This document shows, one piece after another, positions 18,901 through 30,900 of a stretch of DNA of 64,000 bases. Position 1 is the stretch's first letter; every line of letters begins with the position of its first letter. This stretch comes from Gavia stellata (Eukaryota; Chordata; Aves; Gaviiformes; Gaviidae), in assembly GCF_030936135.1 (NCBI RefSeq), contig NC_082603.1:34886329-34950328 (forward strand), read 5' to 3'. The notes below the pieces were generated by a model, which saw only the letters and a program-made list of their open reading frames with translations, was not told the DNA's origin and did no database searches. The translations under genes and the position numbers were made by a program.

Positions 18901-21900
18901 TGCTTCAGTGCTGGTGGGGGGCACGCACCCCCAGCCACGAGCAGCACCCCACCTTTGGGGGGACAGGACAGCTGATGCCCTCGGAGAGGGCAGACAGCCT
19001 TTTGGGCAGGGTTATCTCTGCTTTTTAAGAAAAAGGGAAAAATTCAAAATATTTCCAAACGTTATCTAGCTCTGCAAGGACAAGGCAAAAAGCCTCTAGG
19101 GATGCTCAGCGCGCGCACGTCGCCTCGGTCACCCCCGCAGACACAACTACACTTGGGGCAGCTCCACCCGGGTCCCTTTCGGAAACTTCCCCGGGCACTG
19201 CCCGGGGCTGGGGCTGGATCCCAGCACCCACCGGAGCCCCCAAAATTGCCCTGGTGCAAGAAGCCCAGTGTGGCGGTGAGCCGGGGGCTCTCGCTGCACC
19301 CCCTCAGCTTGCCCGGCGCATTAGCAGAGGGGACTGCATGTGCACCGTGTCTCGCAACAGCATCGGTCTCAAAAACACGTGCTGGAGCACCGCAGGAGGC
19401 ACAGCAGCGATGGGGACCCCCTTGGCAGGCAGCCCCCCCCCAGCAGGCTGTACCCCCCAGGCTCGGGGGTGCGCTCGGGGACGACTGTGCCCGTCCCCAT
19501 CCGTGCAGATGAGGAAGGCAGCGACCGCCGCGTGCTCCCGCTCTGCGTGGGGGGCCAGCAGCGGCGGGGGGGCTGGCTGGGTCCCGCTCCCCCCTAGCAC
19601 CCTGCTTCCCTTGCAGGTGGAGGCATGGGATGGTGCGGCGCAGCACGGGCTCCGCTCGCGGCACAACCTGCAGAGTAACACCCAGTACGCGTTTCAGGTC
19701 AGGTGCCGGCTCAGCCCTGCCGACAGCCCCTGGAGCGCCTGGAGCACCCCCTTTTTCTACACCACCCCCGAGGCAGGTAAGCTCAGCCTCGGCGCCGCTC
19801 TCGCCGCATTTTCCCAAGCAGCCCATCAACTCCTTGAGATGCTCTGCGGGGACCTGGCCCAAGCTCTGGCTGTTGGGCAGCTCAAGTTAGCCAGCAACAT
19901 GCATGTGCATGGCGTGCACATGGCGTGTGCGTGGCGTGCACATGCACGGGGGCCTGCACGTCCCCACGCTGCCAGAGACTGCTGTCAGCAGACAGCGGAC
20001 GTCGTGCTGCGGCCCAGGAGGCACCGCTGCCGTCCCCATGTCACAGCCGGGGGCTGAGCACTGTCACGAGCTGGCAGCTCCTCTCCTGCCCTCCCAGCCC
20101 CGTGGCACATTGCAGGTGATGGCGATTTTGGCAGACTCTGGTGAGAACCGGACAGAAACCAGGGGGACTTTCAGGCACGTGGTTTTCCGAACAGAAAGAG
20201 GGATGGGATGTGTTTATCCGCCTTTGGTAGCTGGCTTGCTCCCCGGCAGCAGGGAGCACCTCTTGCCCTAAGTGGAAAAGCCGCGTCAGCCGAGGGGTCC
20301 CACCAGCCGCAAAGACCTGTTTTCCCAGGTCAGCTTTCCCGCTTTGCATCCCGGTTCCTAACACCGGGATGAGCTTAGGCACGGCCGGCTCAGTTATCTC
20401 GGCCGGCAGCGGGACAAGACACCCAAGGAGCAAAGCCCGGCTTGCGTGCCGGTCACGGCGAGGAAGCCGGGGACGCGCTCGTCCTGAAAAGCGGTTCTCG
20501 CTGCTCTTTGCAGTCTGGGCCGTTTCCTCTCCGCGGCAGCAGAGCCATGCAGCAGCGGGCCCGCCGCCTCGCGTGGGGCCGCCGGCCGAGTGGGGCTTTC
20601 TGCAAAGGCTGCGCGCGGGTGGGAGCCACGTGCGCGGGTGGGAGCCCCGTCCGGTTCCCCTCCGGTTCCCCTTTGGGAGCTCACGCCAACGTCCCACGCT
20701 TCCTCCCGCAGCCCCCGCCGCGGCGCCCGACGTCTGGCGGCGCCTGGGCCCGGCCTTCCCGAACGGCAGCCACGAGGTGACGGTCTTGATCAAGGTAAGG
20801 TCTTTTTTTGGCAGGTCCCGTGAAGTTTTCGCATGCTCTGCTCCTCCCCGAGGACAGCACCTGCCAAGAGGCAGCGGAAGGCGAAGCCCTTCCAAAAGAG
20901 CCCTTTGACCAAAGAGATGGGAGGAAGATGAGACCCCAGCGTGTCCTTGGGGCAAAATCTCTCCATCCTTGCAAAATCCACATGCGTGTCACCCTGCCAT
21001 GGGGACATCTGTCCTTCCGTGGGGCTGCTCAGCATCAGACCCCGCACCCATCCCCACGGGGCTCTCTGTCTCGCCGTTCGCAGCCCCTGCCGCCGCGGGA
21101 TGCCCGCGGGAGGATCCTGGGCTACGTCGTGGCCGCAGAGAGCTCCGGGGGGGTGCTCCTCCTCTGCAACACCTCCAGCACGGCGTGCAGCATCCTGGTG
21201 CCCCCGGGAACCCGCACCCTCCACGTCACCGCTCACAACTCCAGGGGGGCTTCCAGCCCCGCCAGCATCACCCTCGGCCGGGAAGGTAGGATCCTGCACA
21301 CACCAACCGCAGCCTTAAGAGATGGGATTTTATCAGGATTACAGGGGGAAAAAATGCTAGCTTGCGCTGAAGCAAGGGAAAAGCCCTGGCAGAGCTCTGC
21401 CCGCTCCGCCGAGGGAACACGACCTCCTCCAGACAAGGCCAGCGTCCCCCGGAGATGGAGATGCTCTGCAGCCACATCCCGCAGCCCTTGGACTTTGAAG
21501 GCTGCAGCAACAAGTTTAAAAATAAGTTTGTCCTGCCGGCGTCGGCTGGCAGGGCTGCGCAGCGGGCTCGGTGCGAGGGTGCTCCTCTGCTCCCGGCACC
21601 CAAAAATAGCCTCTGCCAGGGAGACAGCCCCAGCTGGGTCCTTGCAAACAAAAAGGGAGGAAAAAAAAAAATATCCTTGTTGGGCCACCTTAGGTTCCCC
21701 ATGCCACAGGTTGTGGTTTTCCCCACAACCACACTTTCCTATTTTTGAAAAATGTCTCTTTTAAGGAGCAGTGGGAGGGGAAAGTCCCGTTCAAACTGAG
21801 GACAAATACATGACTAAAAAGAAACTACAGAGAAATAAGGTGGAAAAAATTCTCTAATCTCTCATACTTAGTAGAATCACGCACCTTTCTTGTAAGGAAT

Positions 21901-24900
21901 GTAAAGCATTTCAGCTGAGATATGACAAAGCTGAAGATGTGCTTTTGTGATACATGTATGTGAGCACAGATGGTTTTATAGAGAAATTTGGGGGTTTTAT
22001 AGAGAAATTTATAGCTATTTTTATATATATTTGTGTGCATATATATACACATTTGTGTGTATATATGAACCCACCACATTTTAGAATTTCTTGTTGCCTC
22101 TTCAGTCTTTAAAGACTTTCAGGAAAGCCAGATTTTGCCGGGGCTTGGCTGACCCTTCCAAGTCTCCTCCTCTTCAAAGATGAGGTTGGGGTGCCAGCCC
22201 CCTTGCCATCTCTCTCCGCAGAATTCCCAGCACCGATGACAGTGGAGGTCAAGCCTGAGAACAGGAGCAGTGTCTCGGTGGCCTGGCAGCCCCCCCAGCG
22301 CAGCGGGACGTCCCCGCTCTGGTTCATAGTGGAGTGGGTTTCCACCGCCCAGTCTAGTCAGGAGCAGTATTTTTGGAAGAAAGTCCCATGCCAAGAAACA
22401 CGCACATACATCCAAGGTAAGATATTCCAGGCGTCCTTTTGCTATTTGGTGCAGTTCATCAGGATACTATAAAGCCAAAATGTATTATAAAGGCAGAGTT
22501 TCACTTAAAATTGAGCCCCTGCTCGCTTGTTTTGAGAGTGGGACCACAAAGAGCCCTTAGGGAGCACGGAGGAGCGAAGCAATAGGAGACATGAGGGCAG
22601 TCAGCGGGATTTGATCCCCCAGGTGAAGGTCACAGGGAGAGAAGGGACAGGGAAAGGGAATGAAGTGACAAGCAAGCTGGCAGGCAGGGAAGCCACTCTA
22701 AACCCATGGAGGCCTGCCCAAGTGCCGGAGATGCACGTGTGTATTTAAAGGATGCAGAGAGAGAAGGCGCAACACTCAATGCACCCAGGCTGGTGTTTTA
22801 GCACCTCTCCTCCGCCCCGTGCCCAGAGGGACGAGCCGGCCGGTCCTTACCGATGCAGCCAGAGCCCAGCAGCACCAACATCTTGGGACCCATCCCACTC
22901 CATTCCTGCTTCCCACATTAATTCTGGTGTTTATTGGTTTTTCGGTACTTCCTAGCCAGTTACCTGACCAGGCTTTTGCTCTTCCACCTGTGTTTTTGGG
23001 AACAGCCCCATGCAGTGGCTTTCCCCAGGGGAGGGAAGGCGTGCAGTGGGCTCAGAGCTGGGGACACCCCAACACCTCCATCTACTTTCACCACTCAGTA
23101 ACAAGCCCTCGAGCAAGCCTAGAGCTTCCATGGCAGCTTACAAATAGATTTTAAAGGCAAATCTTGCTTCTTTCCAGAAGCAGCAGCAGGCCGCCTCAGC
23201 GTGTCAGTGTACGCAGTCTACCCCGACGGAGTCAGCAAACCAAGCTCTGGCCAAGGTAAGCCCACTTGGGTGGAGAAGTCAATGCTTGCTGAAATGGAGC
23301 TGCAGAGCTCAGCTTGCCGTTTCACGCTTTGTATTCTCACAATCCGACAGTTTTGCAGAATTACTTAGTTTTAGAAACGAGATGTAAAACCCTCCCACTG
23401 ACCAGAGGAAAGCAGGGCTCTACAGAATCACTAAGGTTGGAAAAGACCTGTAAGATCATCAAGCCCAACCATCAACCAACAAACCCCACCATGCCCACTA
23501 AACCATGTCACACAATGCCTCATCCACACGTTCCTTGAACACCTCCAGGGATGGTGACTCCACCACTTCCCTGGGAAGTTTATTCCAGTGTCTCACCACT
23601 CTCTCAGGGAAGATTTTTTTCCTAATATCCAATCTGAACCTCCCCTGGCGCAACCTGAGGCCATTTCCTCTTGTCCTGTTACTTGAGAGAAGAGGCCAAC
23701 ACCCAGATCTTGATCCTCTAGATGGAAACCTCTTGGCTGCAGGACATGACAATAGAGATTTTTTTAATCAATGCATCTGTATGAAAGCCTTCTCTAGCTG
23801 ATCTTTGCTCCTGTGCACAGATCTAATGCACAGGAGAACCACACCTTACTTCACAAGATACTTCTATGGAGTCATTCTCCCCTTTTGTGATGGAAAAGAT
23901 GAGGTTGCTGCTCTGTACATTTGACAAGAAAATGTTTAGATAAATCAAAACACAGAAAACAACTTTTACAGAGACCAACTGGCCAAGCTGCATCCTGCCA
24001 TTTCCTACCTGGAGTGGGAAGCAGGCAGACTTTGGTTCTGGAAACTGGTTTTGATAAGAACATGGGCCAATTTACAAGGGAAAGTAAGGACTGTCATCAT
24101 CTCCAGCACTGTGTGCATTGGCTTTGGTTGTCCTCAAGAGCTGGGCATATTGAGCTCCCTGAGCTGTTACCATCTTGCTCCTGGTCCTCGCCTCGGCAAA
24201 CCAGGGTAAACCATGTACAGCTCAACATCTGAGGACACCTCCCAGCACCACCATAGCTGTGCCATGGACACTACAGCGCAGACAAAACCTCTGCATTTAT
24301 GGATGCTGCACACAGTGTCCAGTGGTGGCTGGACAGGTCACAGAATCATTAAGGTTAGAAAAGACCTGTCAGACCATCAAGTCCAACGACCAACCCAACC
24401 CCCCCACTGTGCCCACTAAACCATGTCCCGCAGTGCCACGTCCACACCTTCCTTGAACACCTCCAGCGATGGGGACTCCACCACCTCCCTGGGCAGCCTC
24501 TTCCAATGCTTCACCACTCTCTCAGGAAAGACATTTCTCCTAACATCCAGCCTGAACCTCCCCTGGCACAACTTGAGGCCATCTCCTCTTGTCCTGTCGC
24601 TTGTCACTTGGGAGAAGAGACCAGCACCCACCTCCCCACAACCCCCTTTCAGGGAGTTGCAGAGAGCGATGAGGTCTCCCCTCAGCCTCCTCTTCTCCAG
24701 ACTGAACAACCCCAGCTCCCTCAGCCGCTCCTCATCAGACTTGTGCTCCAGACCCCTCACCAGCTCCGTCGCCCTTCTCTGGACACGCTCCAGCACCTCA
24801 ATGTCCTTCTTGGAGTGAGGGGCCCAATGCTGTGTTCAGACACAGCATTCGCGGTGCGGCCTCACCAGCACTGGGCACAGGGAGGGCTGAGATCAAGTCA

Positions 24901-27900
24901 TGAAGTCAGCCCATGGGTCAGGGTTGGAACCTCCAGAGCTCCTCCAGCACAGCCCAAGTAGGGGCTGAGAGCCCAGGGCTGGGCTTAAATAGCCCCCTGG
25001 GCAGGGGCTGTGGGTGGAGGTCCCAGGTGAGGCTGGTCAGGGCTATTGAGACCTGTCCGTGCCCTCGGTGCCCTGACATCGCCGGCTGTAGCTGCAGGCA
25101 ACAGTAACACCTGAGGATGTCATCAGTTCACCATCCCATGCTGTGATGCAATTTTAGATGCATTATTTGAAGCTGCTCAGATACTTTCCCTGCAAAAAAA
25201 AAGCTCTGTGTTTCTGGTTGGCACCTCTCATGGCTTTGAGAAGGGCAGTGACTCAATTTTTTCCCAAGAAATGGAAACAAATATTCCTGACTGGTTCATC
25301 CCGGGCCGTTCACGGCTGTTAGCCTGGCTATTAGCTGTTATCCTCACGGACACACTGACGGATATTTAGACTGGCTATTAGGAGAAATGTCTTTCCGGAG
25401 AGAGTGGTGAAGCATTGGAAGAGGCTGCCCAGGGAGGTGGTGGAGTCACCATCCCTGGAGGTGTTCAAGGAAGGTGTGGACGTGGCACTGCGGGACATGG
25501 TTTAGTGGGCATGGTGGGGTTGGGGTGGTGGTTGGACTTGGTGATCTGACAGGTCTTTTCCAACCTTAATGATTCTGTGATTCTGTGACAGCCTCTGGCT
25601 CTGGGCAGGTCGGGGTTTGGGCACCTCCAGCTCTGGTGACATGAATTTCCAGGGTCCTGATCCTCAAGTGGGGCGTAAACCTCGGCAGCAAGTCTCCGTC
25701 TGCGTGGAAGGGGGAAGAGCTGGGTGTCAAAAGGATGATGCTCTAACTTTTGCACTAACAAACAGCTTAGAAATATGTTAAATGCTTAAAAAGAGAGACG
25801 TCAGCCTTAGTGGTTGCACAGACTCCTTTAACAAAGCGTGGGGGTTGATGTGGGGCAGTACCGACATGGGGCAGCAGTGAAGCTCGTGCCTGCGACAAGG
25901 TTTGCTTCCCAAGCACCAGCACAACCCACAGCTGACACCCGCAGTACAGTCCTCCAGCTTGACCCCGCAGGCTGAACCTCATTCTTCATCTTCCTTATTC
26001 AGATTGAGCCCGTCCATCATCAGTAAGGCATTACTGCAATCTTAAGAATTTTATTTTATTTATACAAGCTCAATGTGCCAGCAACACCTGCCCCCCAAAA
26101 CTGCTGAATTCCCAGGCTGCAGAATAATGTACTCCATCACTTGCCTTCCACAATCCCATATATTCGAGAGATGCTTCGCAGTGTCTGCAGCGCACTCCAG
26201 CCGAGTGGATACACTCTGCTCAGGGAACTGGAATATGAACTCCAGGAGCTCTGCTAGGAGACGCATATGCTTCAAATGCACAAAATCAGAGACAGTACCT
26301 TTTCTGGGTTTTTTTTGCCCTTTGGAGAGGAAAAAATTGCATTTGGCCTTGGGTTTGTGTTGGTCAACACGAAGCAAGGGGAACAGGGCTTGCTCCACCA
26401 GGCTTGGGTAAGCTCCATCCTTTGACAGCCACTGTTTCATTTATTAAAGGCTGCAAATTCCGAAAGGTTTTCACTCATTTTCATCTGAACCAGTCTCAAC
26501 TGGTGGGTTACTGACTCTGTTGCAGAAATCACTGGCTGAAATGAGGTGGCCCATGTTGTTTAGGATATCATTATATATATAATACATATATAGGATATAT
26601 TATGCTGGATATCCTTAATTGTCTCGGCCCTCATCCGTGCCCTGCTGGGACAGCCAGCTCTCAGGGACAGAGAGGCAAACATGGGGAGCAGCAGGATTTT
26701 TCCTAAAGCAGTCAGCCTAACTGAAGGGTACGGTGGAATTTTCAGACGCGCAAATAAGGGATTTCATAAAGCACCTGGATCCTTGTGCTTCTAAAGATGC
26801 ACTTGCGAGTCTGCCCTTCCTGAATTTCCCAGAGCTGGCAATTTGCCGTCCTGGGACAATCCTGCTGCCAGCGTGAGCTGTGTTTGCACGGATGACTCTG
26901 CAAAAGGGGCCCCTTACGTTGCCCACTGCTTTGGGGACATTTCCCTTCCTTCAAACACAACACGGACCCACAACCACATCATCAGCAACATTTGCCGCCA
27001 TTGTAAGACATAGGAAAATCATAGGGAACAGGAAAGGAGGATTACCCCCTCCCAAGGGAAGATCAGCTGTATTGCTTCCGTTTCCGACAGATGTTTGCTG
27101 AAACTGCTCTTGGATTCCCAGGAAAAGGCAACCTACCCCGCTGCTCCTCAGCCTTGCTGCTAGAGCGGTTGTCCTCTTTCGTGACCCAGGCTTGAACTGC
27201 TGCAGTTTAAGATGACACCTCTCGTCCTGCTCGCGGTGAAAGGGCACCGACTATCTTCCGTGTCCTTGCAGCAGCCCTCGCTTCACAGCATCACAGAATC
27301 ATTAAGGTTGGAAAAGACCTGTCAGATCACCAAGTCCAACCACCACCCCAACCCCACCATGCCCACTAAACCATGTCCCGCAGTGCCACGTCCACACCTT
27401 CCTTGAACACCTCCAGCGATGGGGACTCCACCACCTCCCTGGGCAGTCTCTTCCAGTGCTTCACCACTCTCTCGGGAAAGACATTTCTCCTAATATCCAG
27501 CCTGAACCTCCCCTGGCGCAACTTGAGGCCATTTCCTCTTGTCCTATCACTTGTCACTTGGGAGAAGAGACCAGCACCCACCTCCCCACAACCCACTTAC
27601 TGCCCCGGTCCCCGTGCAGGGAGGTGACCCCGGGGAGATGCGGTGGGTGGCCTGCCCTGAGCACGTAGCTGTGGTTCTGGTCCAGGCTACGGGTTCCGTC
27701 CAAGCCCCAGTGCAGCAGTGGGATCGCCCTTGGCCTGGAGCCTCATCCCTTTTCTGTAGCAGCAACGGCACCGTGTATTTGTTAGGGAGAAGAGATCCCA
27801 AGGGAATTGCTGAATCTGCCCGGGAAGAAAGCTTGCTGCTTATTTCACCAAAATACACTTCTTGCCATGGCAGGGTCTTCAGCTGCAGATCTTCCCTCTC

Positions 27901-30900
27901 CGCACAGCCCATCACACAAACAAGTATTAGCAGAAAATTCAGTCCATGGGGTTCGGACACTGTGGGAAATAATCCGCAGGTGCTCATGAAAAATGATGTG
28001 CAGTTCCTCAGGAAGACTAAATTCTTGTTTCAGGTGCTGAGGGGAGCGACACGCATGGAAGATGTTTTGTAATCAGTGTTATGTGTTCATCAGCATCTCG
28101 TTTAATTGGATTTCTGAGAAATAGGAGGTTGTGTAGAGTGCAGCCAGAGCTGGAGTTACTAATTACTTCAGGGGGCTTTATTTTTCTCATGATACCATTA
28201 TTCATTTTTTTAAATAATATCAGCAAAATAAAAATAAGCCATAGCTTCTATGTCACCCGCTGTCCTCCAAATGAAGTGACGGACACTTTTTTCCTCTCTC
28301 TGTTTAAGTCCCTTCGGAGGACCACCAGATCCTGGGCAGCACCTACAGCGAGATCTCCCATGGTAAGAAGATAGTAGCTCAGACTTGGTAAGCCAGACTT
28401 TCTCCTTGACCAGAAGTGGAAGTTTTAGCCCGAGCAGTGCCTGCAGCATCTGGTGATGGGGAAGCAAAAGCTCCCTTACACTTTGGAGAGGTCAGGGCCG
28501 GAAAAGCAGCTTTTCACTTGATGGGGACATGAGCCACATGGCAGGAAAGGCTGCAGTGCTCTCACAGATGAATAGCACCCGCACGATGCATGCCTTAAGT
28601 TTCGCTTTCTTGTCAGGCTTATAATATAATGTACATTGCAACAAGCAATGTAAGAAAACAGGGAAAACATAGGATAATGTTAACATATAGCATAACAGCG
28701 ACAGACTGTTTCAGTCTTGCAGTTTGAACCAGAGACTCGTTTAAGCATTTCCCATCCATTTTTCTAACTTCAGTTACGCTTCTGGTTTGCACGTCTTCTG
28801 ATAAAGGTTACGTTATGATCTGTTGCAGTACTTAAACCAAAAGCAAAAGCAACGCAAGCTGAAGAATTCACTTCAGCATTTCTGGAAGGTAAGGCGTGCG
28901 TAGGAAATGGTTAAACACAGCGACCACACTTCTTCCAATTCCTTGGCTGAACCCCCCCATGCATGGCGTGTGTGGCGATCGCCAGGCGACGGGGCCACAG
29001 CACCCGCGATGCTCTGGTCACAGCACAGCGCAACAGGACAGCAGTTTGGGTTTTGCTTTTGTTATGGCTTTGCTTCGTTAATCAAGGAGCAAAAGGGCAA
29101 GTGAAATGCTGAAGGCTGCTTTGTTGAAGGTCTGCCCTTTACATCAACGAACATCGTGGCAGATGGGGCGGTGGAGCAGGGCCACCCGATTGACCTTTTT
29201 CCTCCCAATCTTTTTTCAGACGATGACATTGGAGTTTTCCTGGGACTGGGCGTCAGCATGGTCATATTATCGGTTGTTTTTGCCATTCTGATGTTTAAAA
29301 AATCAGCCAGAAAAAGGTATTGCTTTCTTCACAATTTTTTCCTTATTTCCAACTCCTGCCTTTCTTCCAGAATATTTTAAAATTAACTGCAGAAACCTGC
29401 TCTGACTAAGGACAACTTCTCCCATTAGTTATATTGCTATATGAAAAGACATCTATGTGCTCTACAGTAAGGCAGAGACCAACCAAAACAGTAAAAACCA
29501 CTCCTCTGCCAAGGCCAGCCTTAGGGACATGTGATATATTATTACACAGATATAAGGGGTAGGAAAAGAGAGGAAAAACACAGCCTCTGTAGGTAAGTTT
29601 TGTCCTTGGACTTGTTATTCCCAGATTTGACTGAGGAGGGGATGCTGAAGTCCCTTGTGCCTGGACCCCGAGGGACAGGCAGAGACGGGAGAGTGCAACA
29701 GCAGAAAAACCCAATGGGGAGGCTCTTAATACTGGTTTTTAACAGTGAATGCTCACAAACTGGAATAGGGGTGTCCAGGAGTCCGGGCACTGCTGTCCCT
29801 GACACAGGTCTGTGGGAATGGGTGACCTCTGTGGCGCAGAGCTGTCGGCTGGATCTTCCCGACAAACCAAGAAATAGGGGAGAGGAGACCTGGGGCTCGA
29901 GGATGTCGAGGGGTTGCCTCTTTCGGTTCCTGAACCCAGCCTAATTCTTCTGCTCTCGACGTAATTATGAAACACAGGCATCTCGGCGACACCAGGAACA
30001 CAGCAATGCACGAGAACATCAGCAAAGCTCAGAGAAGTTAAAAACTCTTGCAAACGATTTTCATTTCTGCAGCAGCTTTGGCTGTAGGAAAATGAGCTTT
30101 CCTTACTGCTGTGTATTTGATGTCACCAGTTCAGGGCACGCTTGCCTGCTCTGGTTCATACACATAGCTTGGTCCTTCCCCCACCTCCCAGTTTAGCAAA
30201 GTGTTCACATACAGACAAGTTTTATGGAAGGGATTTCACAGAATCACAGAGTCACTAAGGTTGGAAAAGACCTGTCAGATCATCAAGTCCAACCACCACC
30301 CCAACCCCACCATGTCCACTAAACCATGTCCCGCAGTGCCACGTCCACACGTTCCTTGAACACCTCCAGCGATGGTGACTCCACCACCTCCCTGGGCAGC
30401 CTCTTCCAATGCTTCACCGCTCTCTCCGGAAAGAAATTTCTCCTAATATCCAGCCTAAACGTTCCCAAACCTCCCCATTTACCTAGAGTCATTTAGTTTC
30501 CAGAATCAAACCTGGAGGAATAAGGTCGAAAGATGAAGAGCAGGAGTTCAAACGGGGTAAACCTGGGGGTTCCAAGCCACCCGTGAAGGATGGATGCACT
30601 GTGCGTGCCCCTCCTGCCAGGGGACAGTTTCACCCGCCATGAACAAGTCGCTAATAAAATGGACTAACACCTTGGGGTTTATTTTTTCTTTTCGGTAAAG
30701 AATTAACGCCACCGTCGTGTCGCTTTTGCCAAAGTGGCTGTTTGAAGACTTTCCTCATGTGGAAAACAGCAGCGTGATAAAGTCACTTCAGGTAATTGCA
30801 CCATTATCTCCCAGCTTTTCTCCCCTTGTCTCCCCTTAGATTAAAGCTCGCTCCAGAGCTGTGAGAAACACGGATGGGAAGCGGATTAAGCTCTAAGGGA

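Larger units (their letters stand above)
23256..28308 (+). other. IL23R: IL23R intron 11, CR1-rich
   Basis: The longest IL23R intron (5.05 kb), with four CR1 fragments. It lies where IL12RB2 has its D6 domain coding region close by; no D6-like exon was found by eye. Confidence 0.75.

Noticed and set aside
23256-28308. A hidden D6 exon in IL23R intron 11
   Set aside because: No stretch with WxxxP/CYxI/LWMTA-type D6 marks and flanking AG/GT in the right phase could be found by eye.
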